In this document: positions 50,169-62,189 of the stretch, piece after piece
Position numbering within the stretch: the stretch's first letter is position 1
Layout: each line of letters opens with the position of its first letter
Origin: Anthopleura xanthogrammica
Taxonomy: Eukaryota; Cnidaria; Anthozoa; Actiniaria; Actiniidae
Direction of reading: 5' to 3'
Length of the DNA: 64,000 bases
NCBI GenBank assembly: GCA_964019055.1
Contig: OZ025209.1
Coordinates: forward strand, 7,059,071 to 7,123,070
Made by a program: the position numbers and the translations under genes
The notes under the pieces: generated by a model
Told to the model about the DNA's origin: nothing
The model's input: the letters and a program-made list of their open reading frames with translations, nothing else
The model's database searches: none

Positions 50169-53100
50169 TTAGTTGCGCAGGATGGTTTCGTAGATTTCCT
50201 GGACACCTGGTACCACGTCCTTAGCACGGGTTTTGAGCGACAACTGGTAAAAAATGGCAGATGTATGACGATTAATAACACGAAAAAAGTAAGCAGAGCG
50301 TGGTAAAGAACATGAATATTTTTTGGAAATTGCGTCTTAAGGTGGCTGCCTACTATAGAAAAATAAAGCTACTGCGCACACTTCTACGCAATCACAAAGA
50401 CGCCATGAAGCAGGCAATCTGACGACACTGTGCGCGCGCACGAATAACCTTCAAACTTTTATTTAAGAACCGTTTTGAACTTCAACAGGGCAAAACCCTT
50501 GAATTTTGCAAGGGACTCTATAATTTTTTTTTGGATTTCCAAAAGAATACATTAAGAAGAAACTTTTGACAAAGTTTGAAAAAATGACATGGGTTTTACT
50601 AATAGAAAAAGCGGCAAGTGTACATTTTTTGCACTCGTTTTAGACAAAATTGTCAAGGGCAAGACGAATAAAAAAAATTAATTTTGACTATATTTCTCAA
50701 TATTTTCCAAATCTTCCGACTTATATTTGTAAAAGGATGTATAATTTAGTTTTCCTGATCAATTTTGTCTACAGTACTTAGCCACCTTAAACTGCGTTGA
50801 AGGTGCGAGAAAACCCCGTAGCGTGTATAGGAGTTTCAGGTTGTGAGGACACGATCAAGTTGCGGATAGGACGGGTTTTACTGCAATCATCTTGTCTTAC
50901 CTGCACCGTGGGGTTCCCGGGAATCATCTTCAGCTCCCCCATGACCCAGATGCCGTTAGTAAACTTGAGTGACTGGTAAAGCATGTCCTGGCCTTCTACA
51001 GTCCGTTTGGCGATGGTGAAGATGTTGTTGGCTTCTAGCTTCTGTTGTGCGCCGTCTGCAAACACAAGACAGAAATCACGAACCATATCAGGTACTATTG
51101 ACCGTTAATTAAATAAATAATTCAAAAAATAGCAATGAAAACTCTAATGTTTATGATTTTTTCCTTCTCTTTCGTTTTCCTTTCCCTTTCTCTTTCTTCT
51201 GTTTTCTTCTCTTCTCTCTTCCATCCCTTTCTTTTTTCTTCCCTTTTCCCACACTATTTGTTTTATATCTTTAACTACGACTCCTGCTCCAGAAAGAACC
51301 AAAAAAATCTTAACTAAACATCAGGTGATTCTGAACGCAGACTTTTCCCCAGGAACACGATAGAAATACTGAAGCATAGGAGATATTTACCAGATGTAAG
51401 ATTAGGGATCTGCATTTGGTTCTGTACTTCATTTGTTGGCGGAATGTCTTTCCATGTGGCCAAGAACACTTTACGGTCTATCAAAGACAAACAGTGAGAG
51501 GAAAGATCAATTATTATTTGTCCGTGTGACGGCTTATCTGTCTGTCCCTGTAACTATTTGTCTGTCTGTCCGTGTGAGGGTTTATCTGTCTGTCCGTGTG
51601 ACGGTTTATCTGTTTGTCCCTGTGACTATTTGTCTGTCTGTCCGTGTGACTGACTGTCTGTTTGTGTGTCTGTGTGACTATTTGTCTGTCTGTCCGTGTG
51701 ACTGACTGTCTGTCTGTGTGTCCGTGTGACTGTCTGTCTGTCTGTCTGTGTGACGGTTTGTCTGTTTGTCCATCTGACTGACTGACTGTCTGTCCCTGTG
51801 ACGGTTTGTCTGTTTGTCCGTGTGACTGACTGACTGTCTGTCCCTTTGACGGTTTGTCTGTCTGTCCGTGTGACTGACTGTCTGTCTTACCCATATTGCC
51901 ATCCTCCATGAATAGCACATTGACTGGTACCATGGTACTGAAGTAGAACACATCTATATTGTTCTTTAACGCAATCTGGATGTTGGTTAATGGATCCATT
52001 CTCTGAACACCACCCACTGCAAGTAACCAATCAAAACAGTTAGGATTATCGAAGACATTATAAGACCTTAGTCAACTCTCGCCTTGTGGACACCCCCACA
52101 ATACGGACACCTCACTATTATGCACAGGAGCAAAATCCTCGGCAAAAAATACTGACAAAGAAATAACTCTTGCTATTGCGGATGCTCGCTATTACAGACA
52201 CAAAGTGACGGTCGTAAGTAACCAATGAATGTTAAGAGAATATTTATCACTGCTATTACTATTGATTACTATTGCTATGAATGAAAGAGTGAATGGATGG
52301 ATGGATGGATGGATGCATAGGAAGGTTTATCAGTGACTGGATAGATGGATGGGAGGATAGATGATAGGATGGATGGTTGAATGGATGGGAGGGTTTATCA
52401 GTGACTGGATAGATGGATGGGAGGATAGATGATAGGATGGATGGTTGAATGGATGGGAGGATTTATCAGTGACTGGATAGATGGATGGGAGGATAGATGG
52501 ATGGGAGGATAGATGATAGGATGAATGGATGGTTGAATGGATGGGTGGGTTGATTGGTGACTAGATGACTGGTTTTTTTCGAATGGATTGATGGATGGTG
52601 AAAAGGATAAATGGATGAGTAAGGAAAACAAATGTGTTATTGAATATGAGGAAAGCAATAGTAAGATGGTTAACAGTCTAGCATAGTACACATATATGTT
52701 GTACAGAATTGAATCATTTCTTAACTCACTTGTGTTGAGCGGGAGTGAGGTATTGGCCAACTGGTTTGGTGGAAGAGGTGATGGTACGTTGAGGGGTGCA
52801 GCAGGTGCGAGACCAAAACTACATGGGAAAATAAAATTTGTACATGCTGTCAATAAAACGTATATTTTATTGGCTCTTCTGCGAGGTACATGTATGCTCC
52901 ACACACACTACCACTATATTTACTATTTACAACCACACATGAATGAACTGACATATTAATTTTTAAGGAGGGAGTAAACCCAGAGAAAAACCCTGAAGCA
53001 CAGGAGAGAATACATAAAATCAAATTCTGGGAGTCTGCAGGTACAGAAACTGTGACTCGACCCATAGGACTCACATTGGTGTATAAAAAAAAGTAAACAT

Positions 53101-56100
53101 TTTTATTATTGACTGACCTGTTTTTGTTTAGCTGGATGGCAAGACCCTCCATTGACTGCATTGCTTTATTGTGAATAGCCAAATCCATGTATATTTGACC
53201 TTGGCGGCGAGAGAAGGTACCTAGATAATAATCACATCTGATTCAGGTAACTGAAGTAATTACATGACGACCCACTATCTAACCTACTTAAGGTGACTGG
53301 CTACTTTAAAAAAAAAGTAAATGATAAAAAGGTTTGTGAATTATTAATGAGTTTTTGAAGCTGTTCAATAAACTCGCAAATCATGTTTTATCAGGCCTAA
53401 AACCACTCGGCTATGCCTCATTAACTATGTTAATTAAACAGTACATAAACATTAGCCTCTGGCTAGAGAGACTTAATGGCAGCACTTCCCAGTATCCTGA
53501 CTTAAAGTGAAGCTTTATCAAAAATTTTGTTTACCTGCTACTTCCAGTCCTTTGCCCCTCACGGCTGGAAGCATCACCTGGAAACAAGACAGAATTCCAA
53601 AAAGCTTTTATTATATATAATTATATTCATTACTAATTCATTAGGGTGAGACCCATTGAAATAAATCACGAGACTGGGGTCACATGAGAACACTGTAAAC
53701 CCCATACAGCTCAGCTCATTAGTATTCCGTATCGGATTTACAGAATCCTAATTAGCATTCTATAAATCCGATACAGAATACTGATTAGCCTGTAGGTCCA
53801 GCTTAAGGAGGATGGTTTCCCAGAGCCTTTTCAAAAGCCAGTCCCACCAACTAGATCAAAAACTCTTCAACCTTGCTTTGTTAACCTAAACACAATATTC
53901 AATGTGGGATGCCTTTACCAAACCATGTGTGAAGTCAGAAAGCATTGTACACATACTAATTAAAACATCAATAAAACTTAAATAACACTGCTTTCAAAAT
54001 CTATTCTTCAGAAATCAGTATCTTCATAAAAAATGAATATATCTTTTACTAGGGAAATGTTTATATTTTTAGTCCAATTCAGTTTCTTACAGTTTTAGGA
54101 GCACTGTACATGGTTCCAGCCAATCCTGGACCAGCAGCCAAGCTGAACAGATCTCCCAGCCCTCCTGCTGCAGGTTGCTGTGCCATCTGCTGCTGTGGAA
54201 CTCCACCAAGCTGTGTAGGAAAAACAGTGAAAATCAACAAAATGAGGACATCTAACATGGAAACTATCTAGCAACAAAATCCATGGCTGTGGTAGTAACT
54301 GTTCTCTATTATCTATACAATTTATAATGAACAAAATATCAACATCAGTTTTCTCTATGGCATGTTGAAAGCACTGTCGCGTATTGATGAGCTGCCTTTG
54401 CTGGCACTATGATTTAAGTGCCTTGTTGGTTCTGTTATGTTTTTTCTAACATTTCTCTTGTGTTGGCTGCTCATGGTTTTTTTTAAACTGCTTACCTGAA
54501 GACCACTAAGATCTTCTCCCAGTAAATCCATCACTCCTCCACCGGCTAAAAACAATAACAAACATAAGTAAGACAAGATATACAAAAATAATATACTGTG
54601 TACCAAATCCCTATTTTGTTGTGACAGTATGATTCTGATTGGGCTATTGACTGTAATGTGACGCAGTGTCAGGGGCGGATCCAGGGAGGGGCAAAGGGGG
54701 GTGTAACCCCCCCTTTAGCTTTGTTTCTTGAAGTGGAACAGAAAGCACATTTTTAAATATCTTTCCAAGTTCTGCAGTGTCATTCGCAACATTCAGTCAA
54801 GCCCCTTCTTATATTTTTGGCTGGATCCACCCCTGAGTGTGAATGTCAAATTAGACCCCTTCAGGGTGTGTCAGTTTTTGTTCTTACCTGAAGGTGCAGG
54901 AGCAACAGGTGCTGGTGCTGCAGCAGGTGCAACAGGGCCTATATCCATCAACAGGTCACCTATCAGGCTATCTGCAGCTGGAGCTGGAGCAGGCTGTGCT
55001 ACTTGGGCTGCTTCTTGCACAACAGGAGCGGCTTCTGCCGTCTCGGCACCTGAGGATAACAAAAATAATCACATTACGGTTAGTAGAAAGTATGTTACTT
55101 TGTATTAATAGATTGTTAAAATACATGTACATGGAAAAATTAATGCAAGAATATATATTAGGTCACTGTTCTGCTAATAGAACTTTTCTTCCAATAGGCC
55201 TCTTTGGCTTGGTTGTAATGTTTTCCCAATTCCGACCAAGTGTTATTCCCTTGAGAATAAGATTCTTTATCATTCAAATTATTTTTTCCGTCATTTTGAT
55301 TGGCTGAGAGAACTGCAAATAACTGCCTACAAATAACAGTCTGCTCATGCACATTACGGTGCAGAGCCATCTTACTGCAAATAACGGTCTGCTCATGTGC
55401 AGTAATGCTGCATTTGACAATGGCTCGCTTCCCTGAAAAAATGAGCTGACTTCTTTGTTATTGTTTGACTCGATGGAAAATGGAAAAGCATTATGCCCAA
55501 GCCAAAGAAACCTATCCTAAGTTCCAGATTACAGTATAACCACATCTCTGATATCTCAAATTTGTTTTGTCCCTCCTATCAATATATGTTGCCGATATTT
55601 TTCAATTTATTTTACCAGGAGATGGTTCAGCTCTTGGTGGGAGGGTGAACCTCCTGGCGGCTGTGCGTCCTTCTACAAATGAACTGGGTGGCTTGTGGTA
55701 GACTGAGGCCAGGGTTGAGATGTTGCATATCAGTTCATCAAGTAATGTTGGTTCAAGAAGGTCAGTCTCTTCTGAGATCAAAGGCTTCTCTGCCAACACA
55801 ACTTCCTAAAAAATATGAAGACATTCTAGTTCAAGATAACAGCTTATGTATTCACCTACAGGATTCAATATTATTATTATGATGATGACTGATGGTGAAG
55901 GTTGATGATGATGGTGATGATGATGTCAGACTGATGGTGATGGTTGATGATGATGATGATGATGATGACTGATGGTGATGATTATCATGTTATCTGGTCT
56001 GTAAATAGCAGATCTGCTTACCTTGGCTGCCACAGGGTCAGTAGACAGCAGTCTCCAGTAGATGTATCCTCTGTCTCTTAAATCAGGGTTATCAGAATCT

Positions 56101-59100
56101 TGGGTGGCAAGACTCAAAACCTGTTGGACTAGTTCTTGGGTATCTGTGGGTCTCTTCAAGAACAGCTTGACAATGGCTGTCAGCAGCTGAAGTTGAACCT
56201 GACAAGAACAAAAGAATTGAAATTATTAGGTGCTTTGATGTCCCTCTATGATCCAGGTTTGTCCTGACATGGTACGTTGAAATGTACAAAGTTCTGAAAA
56301 TATATTTTCAGGAAAATTTCAGGATACTCTAGGGAATGACATATGATCTGAAATATAAAAACATCAAGCCATAGCAAAAGAGGTTTATTGTTTTCCTATT
56401 TGACAGAATTAAAGAGAGAATTATTGCACTTACAAGCAGGGAGCTCTGAAAAAAAATTCTGAGCCCCAGATGGGAATCAAACCCACGACCCTCTGTAGAC
56501 TAGTTGGATGCTCTACCACTGAGCTACAGGAAACTCATGGCGAGTAAGGTCAGAAATTCTTGGAACTTACTTGGGTATTTTCATCTTGGAATCCCTCCAA
56601 GAATGATTCAAGGAGTTCAGCAGCGTTGTCAATACGTTCTGCATATTCTCCGATGATCCAGATCATGGATGCCCTTGAAGAAGAAGAACAATCAATAAGT
56701 ACAAGAAAGATCAATAGCCTGGTTGTTTGGTATTATTCTAACTTATTCATTGTTTTCCTATATCAGACCATGTGTCATCCCCTTGAGTATTATTTCTTTG
56801 TTCACCTTTAATGCTTGAGACAGATGAATCTCATACAAAGAATTTTGTTTTCAAGGGAATGTCATGTGGTCTGAAATGGAAAAACATTACACTCAAGTTA
56901 ATTGAGTCTATGGTGTAGACTGTGAGGGAGGGGATATGGTGGTAAGGTTGTTGGATTTAATGGAACAATCAAAGAAATGGTTTCTTGTTTTATCTAAAAT
57001 TCTCCACCAATTCTTCCCAAACCTTACCTTGCTTCAGGCTCATCAAGTGAGTCCAGATTTTCACATAAAGTAGAGATGATACTCTCATATTTATTTGGAT
57101 ATTTCCTGAAGATATCCTGTCAATATAATAATAATTACCGGTAATAATAAGAACTCTGCCTTCTGATCTGCTGATCATTATGGTAAATAAAAGTATATAC
57201 CACAATAGCAGGCCATCAGAAAACACTACCAATCTGTTAATTGTTTATGGAAAATACAGTATGAGTTCTCAATCCTGAATTGAGTGTTATTGAATTACCT
57301 TGATGACAACAATAGCTTCTTGGACGACATAGTTGACTTTAGTCTGGATGAGATCCAGAAGAGTGCTGACACACCTCTCGGCAGATGGCTGTGAAACAAA
57401 CAAACAATATAAATTATGTCCAAAAAAAACCCCATGAGATTAATGTAAAATGTATGTCACATTTATGTAAAAAGTTTCACAAAATTATCATATAAAATGA
57501 TGAAATTTGCCTCATTACTACACTTTTTTACCTCAACTTTGATAGCACAGCGACCAATAGCACGCACAGATTTCCTCACAAAATCAACATCTACTTCTGT
57601 GGCATACCTGTAAGCAGGAAAGACATTTAATTTATACAGTACTACGTAATTTGTACAAGCAAGAAATCTCTGGAGTTTTTAGACCATTCAGACAATTATA
57701 TGGAATAGCAGGCGATTTCTATTCATTTATTTTAGAGACACCCAGTTGGTTCTGTTGAACACGTACACGTACACGTAACATGGAAATGGTGCTATATAAA
57801 TAATATTTGTATTTACAGGGTAGAGTTGCATACTTACTCCTTGAGTTCGGCAAGTACTTGTGCAATATTTGTTTCACTGGCCAGTCTGATCATGATGTCC
57901 AGTTTCTCCAGCTTGACATAGATAGGATCATTGTACTTGACAAAGAAGACTTTCATCTCATTCTTCAGGATCTCAGGCCTGGACATTGTCAAACAAAATC
58001 ATAATTAAATAAATGTAAAAAATATATATAAAATGTTCATCTTTCATCACTGTGATCCTTATGGGTTGGGTCCCAGGTTCATTTACTGCGGAGACACACC
58101 ACATGTGAATAGAGTTTGTTTTATGTTTGTTCTCATCCTTGCCATTAAGGGTCTTTCCCCCCTTCCCCCAGCCCAGCCACATGTGCTCCAGTTTCCTCCC
58201 TCTGCAAAAATGAGTAGTTCTTTTGGAATGCAACTGAGGTACAGTAGTAGAGTAATACTAACATGGGCAGGGACACCACAGCAGCTGTTGCAATTTACTG
58301 CATTCCCATGATATTAAGTACTGTATGGTATATATTTATGCAAAGTTCTCTTTAAAAATGACATACACTTCCTCACCTCTTCTGTACAATCAAGTTGATG
58401 TTCCTCAGGGCAACATACTGTACTTCTGCTTCGCTAGACAGCAGGGTAACTATAACAGATATAGTGTTTTGTTATTGAAAATTCCTTGCCAAAAGCAAGA
58501 ATATATCCAGGATGGCATGTGCTGTCACTCACCACTGTGCAGTTCAATGAACTGCATATACAGTATGCTGCTATCTTACGACCCACAAAGCATTTCAATG
58601 TGCAGTGAAGGATAAGAAGCTATTGTATTTATGCAAAGTGCATGGTACCTACTTCGATAAAAATCAATTTGTGAGTGAAGTGGTGTGTGGTAAATAATGA
58701 GCCCAGTGGTAGTGTGTGTGGAGCTAACATCATGGAAGAGACCATTACTGGGAGTGATTGTTGTAAAGTATAAAACATCCATCTCTTACTGTACTTTAAC
58801 GAAGGACTAACATCCATAACACAAGCAGAACACATAACTCTCGATCGTAAGTTTTCACTTTTATTCAACACCAATGCAGACCCAACTAGTTTTATTCCTT
58901 GTTATTATTTGTCCAAACCCAAGGTATATATGTAATTCTATAATTGTTCAAATCCAAAGCTTTGGCCTTTAGACTAAGCAGTGACGAATATGCTTACCAA
59001 GAGGAGGGGCTAGTTTCTTTAACACACTCTGCACAAATCCAGAAGATGGTGTCATCATTTCCATATACTTCATCAAAACCTAAAAAAAAAACACAATCCA

Positions 59101-62100
59101 GTTTGTATTCACTTTGTATTCCTCTAAAGTACTGTATTATGCAACTCCCACCCTCTCCCTCCTTGGTGGGCAAAAAATTCATATCCCTCTAAGGAAGGGT
59201 TTTATCATGAGGGATCAACTTCTATTGACAACATGTGTCAGTTTAATTACATGATACACTGTAGTTTGGAGGAGGACGTTTACAGACTGCTATTGTGGTG
59301 CTTATTGCTAACATGCAATTTACAATCCCGAGTGATGTTGCTAATGTGCATCCAAGTACTAGGCCAGGTCTCAAACAGTGTATTGGAGGCCCCTTAATTT
59401 TTCAAAAAATTTGATACCCAACCCACCCACTGGGATCCCAAGACATTTTAATAAATGAAAGAAAGTCCTCTTACCTTGATAGCTGAGAGCACAACAGCAG
59501 CATTTGCATGTGACAGCCTTGGAGTGACTCGTTCACAGATGCTGTTGGTTAAAAAGCAAACTGAGCAAAAGAAAGCAAGCTAGTACATTTAAACTAGTTT
59601 GAACTGGGTTGGTGTATGAAGCATAAATGTTGGGTTGAACATTTTCTGATAAAAAGGTAAGGCCAAAAAAGCACAAATGTTCAAACCCTGATCTATCATC
59701 AAGATCAATAAAACTGAAAAGGAAACTGTTACTTTCAAAGAAAAAATTGGGAAACACAAATAAAAATCAAGTCTTGACTTTTCTTATAGTATCAGGGTTC
59801 TGAATCATGAAACAAGAAGGCACTGCTCACCTTTGTGCTTCTCTTTCATCTTTGGGAGTGTACTGGGCAAGAGAATCAAGAATAAAGATCTGACCCCACC
59901 TGCAGGGGGAAAAAAAGTAAGCAATGAATGCTTGAATGAAACTGATAAACTTCCTCTATACAAGTGTTAGTTTGACTTAGTGGCTGACTGACTAAGTGAC
60001 TGCCTGCCTGCCAAAACAACTGCATGACTGACCAAACCACTGACTGACTAAATGGACTGACTGGAAAGACTGTCTGACCAACTGTCTGACTGACTGACCA
60101 ACCAACTGACTGACTGATTGGATAAAAAGTTAAATTTTACACCGTAAAAAATAAGAGAGATCACTTACTGACGTTTCGGACACTAGTCCTTCATCGGAGT
60201 AGTAGTTACTCCGACGAAGGACTAGCGTCCGAAACGTCAGTAAGTGATCTCTCTTATTTTTTACGGGGTAAAATTTAACTTTTTATCCATACTGTTTCAT
60301 TAGAAACACCGACGCAGCCCACACTAGCTTACCGCTAGTTATCATCTCTGACTGACTGATTGACTGACTGACTGACCAACTCACTGACTGAGAGACTTGG
60401 ACTTTGGATAACTCATTGATTGGATGACTGTCATCCTCTTCAGCATTCAAAAAAGTTATGGCAAACTGTTATTCTCATATCAAAGTACTTAGGCACTCAC
60501 TCTGTGCATTCATTCAATGCAGTCAGCAACTTATTGATGGTCTGGGAGTTCATGTCCATCATCGCAGCTGCAGTAGGAGAAGAGTCATTGATCTCTGACA
60601 AAGCAGCCACTGCATTAGCGACAACCTGCAAATCACAAAATAAGAGTCTCTTGCTTAACATTATATTTAGTGTAGCCTCTACACTCTGCATTATGATTGG
60701 TTAAAATGTTTCCAGTTAGTGTGTCTGTACTGTATAACATTCAAGCTCACCATAGGGTTGGCATCAGACAATAGTTCCTTCAGCGAGTCCAGGAAGCCCT
60801 GATCTTCTACCAGCTGTGAGTTGATGTCATGCAACTTTGCAACACACACAGCGGCAGTCTTCCTGACATAGGGGTCTTCATCCTTCAGGCATTTTCTCAA
60901 GGGTTCACAGAGGTATTCAGTGATCTTGTCCACCCTGATGCATCCCATGGTCCTTACTGCTAGTGCACGGATCAGAGGGTTGGGATCTTCACAATCCTAA
61001 TTAATCAAACGTCATATGTCAGTTGTATCAGATCAAAGCTGAGCAAGCCTTTCTGGGTAGTGATACAATCTTTATTCTTATAGAATCTAAACCTGGAGGC
61101 CAAGATCAGTTACAGTACCCAAGATTATTATTAAGCCAATGAAAATGCTACTGAGGCACTGTACCACAACAGTCATGTTTGAATATTTTGCCTGACTGTA
61201 AAGCAGTATAGCACACTGTATGGTCATGATAATGAATTGATGACATTGTTTGAACCAATCATGACACACAGGGTCATCACTCATCCAATGAAAATGCTCA
61301 GACATGGTGAATATGATGATGGCACGGCAATGCCCTTCTCACAATAATTCTTTAGACATGAATTTTGCTCTATAAGGAATCTTGTTCTAACCAGTACTTT
61401 GAAGAAACAGTATGACTTACCTTCACAAAGGTATTGACAGCCATAATAGCCATGTCAGGCTGGGACTTGGCATAATTCATCAAGTACAGATACACAAGCT
61501 TCTTTAACTCCAGGTTATCAGTCTGCATGCAGTTCACAACGTCAGGGAACAACGAGCTAAGCCGATAAACATCATAATTATATATATATCAACAATAGTG
61601 TTCATGAAATATATTCAATACATTTGATTTTTGTGCTAGAGATTTACCTGACATCCTTTCCAACAGTCATGCTGGCAATAACCTTCTTCACAGCTTCCTT
61701 CTTTCTGTCCTTTTTGTCACTGTTCAACTCAGCTTTGAGCTCAAAAATTTCACCTGATGAATTCAAGATTGTATGAAGGTTTATGAAATTGCTTGCCAAA
61801 ATAAAAACAGCATTGGATAACCACTACTTGGTGATTAAATAAGTCATTATCCATTGATAATAACATGTCTTATTGGGGTTCATGCACAATTCCTCAAAAC
61901 CATTATGTCTCTCTACTCAATGCAACAAAGACAATTTGTTGCACACATGGTGGTAATACAAGCAACATTTATTCTGCAATTTGCATCGCAACAATGTTGC
62001 ATGTAACTTGCTGTATGATTTTGTGGCCTATATTACTACACTTTTAGGAAATATTTATAGAGTATAAAATTACACTTTAGAATAGGTGCTCAGTAATTAA

Positions 62101-62189
62101 ATTTGCTTGCTATCCTTCACTTCTTTCTCGTTGAAGTTTTTATCTTACGTACCTTTCTTGGTGGTAGTAAAGTATTTAGAGTCTGTCAT
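50169..62189 (-). CDS. AP2B1/AP1B1: AP-1/AP-2 clathrin adaptor complex large subunit beta (26 coding exons)
   Basis: Exons on the minus strand: 62189-62153, 61753-61648, 61556-61421, 60996-60751, 60625-60501, 59899-59831, 59541-59475, 59079-58998, 58449-58377, 57978-57838, 57607-57532, 57388-57299, 57116-57028, 56673-56571, 56198-56022, 55805-55616, 55049-54888, 54545-54496, 54210-54091, 53577-53535, 53220-53118, 52818-52730, 52016-51891, 51477-51391, 51055-50901, 50243-50169. They give 2817 nt and 938 aa, in phase throughout; human AP2B1 is 937 aa. It starts [20 protein letters not shown]. The N-terminal trunk of HEAT-like repeats is nearly identical to human ([32 protein letters not shown] blocks) to about residue 590. 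An Ala/Pro-rich hinge follows, then the ear from about 700 ([38 protein letters not shown]) ending YETILRN. It joins adaptor heterotetramers that link cargo to clathrin at the plasma membrane or trans-Golgi. Many invertebrates have one beta serving both complexes, which fits here. The usual hinge clathrin box is altered. Confidence 0.96.
50341..50786. mobile_element. TTAA-flanked MITE, GGTGGCTGCCTACT ends
   Basis: GGTGGCTGCCTACTATAGA at the left and TCTACAGTACTTAGCCACC at the right are imperfect inverted ends, with TTAA on both sides (50337-50340, 50787-50790). 446 bp, in the last intron of the AP beta gene, with no coding capacity. The target fits piggyBac or Kolobok-type transposons. Confidence 0.65.
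51515..51885. repeat. GTCTGTC-rich microsatellite-like tract
   Basis: Irregular tandem GTCTGTCTGTCCGTGTGACT units in the intron between the AP beta exons at 51391-51477 and 51891-52016. It makes a long minus-strand Thr/Asp/Gln-rich frame that is not coding. Confidence 0.9.
52285..52590. repeat. GGATGGAT/GATA-type tetranucleotide tract
   Basis: Irregular repeats of GGATGGATGG with a ~70-bp higher-order unit (CAGTGACTGGATAGATGGAT, then GGGAGGATAGATGATAGGAT) in an AP beta intron. Confidence 0.9.
53715..53788. repeat. Short perfect-stem hairpin
   Basis: CTCATTAGTATTCCGTATCGG and ATTTACAGAAT are repeated inverted as ATTCTATAAATCCGATACAG and AATACTGATTAG. Probably a minimal MITE in an AP beta intron. 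Confidence 0.6.
54670..54835. mobile_element. hAT-like mini-element with CAGGGGCGGATCCAG ends
   Basis: CAGGGGCGGATCCAG on the left and CTGGATCCACCCCTG on the right are inverted with one mismatch, flanked by AGTGT on both sides as a possible 5-bp duplication. 166 bp, in an AP beta intron. Similar GGCGGATCCAG or GGCGCATCCATG ends occur at 38105 and near 44992. Confidence 0.65.
55885..55980. repeat. GATGAT-rich microsatellite
   Basis: Runs of GATGATGATG with GACTGATGGTGATGGTTGAT insertions inside an AP beta intron. Confidence 0.85.
56425..56537 (-). mobile_element. tRNA-derived SINE fragment
   Basis: On the minus strand TGTAGCTCAGTGGTAGAGCA is an RNA polymerase III box A and GGGTTTGATTCCC a box B, 30-40 bases apart. 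The anticodon arm around CCAACTAGTCTACAGAGG does not pair properly, and the sequence runs on into CAGAATTTTTTTTCAGAGCTCC. That excludes a working tRNA and fits a tRNA-headed SINE. It lies in an AP beta intron. Confidence 0.68.
59980..60400. repeat. GACTGACT-rich tract split by a hairpin element
   Basis: Irregular CTGACTGACTGACC repeats at about 59980-60118 and 60340-60400, with the hairpin element 60120-60288 inserted between them. Confidence 0.8.
60120..60288. mobile_element. Hairpin MITE with TGACGTTTCGGAC core
   Basis: GGATAAAAAGTTAAATTTTA, CACCGTAAAAAATAAGAGAG and ATCACTTACTGACGTTTCGG are repeated inverted on the right, around a centre with CTCCGACGAAGGACTAG. About 169 bp with arms of about 80 bp. 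The core TGACGTTTCGGAC is also at 24759-24771. Confidence 0.78.

Noticed and set aside
51514..52017. 167-aa minus-strand frame rich in HTDRQ repeats
   Set aside because: Its first part is AP beta exon sequence. The rest is the intronic GTCTGTC tract.
56461..56537. Functional tRNA gene on the minus strand
   Set aside because: Boxes A and B are present, but the anticodon stem does not pair and the sequence continues into a SINE-like tail.
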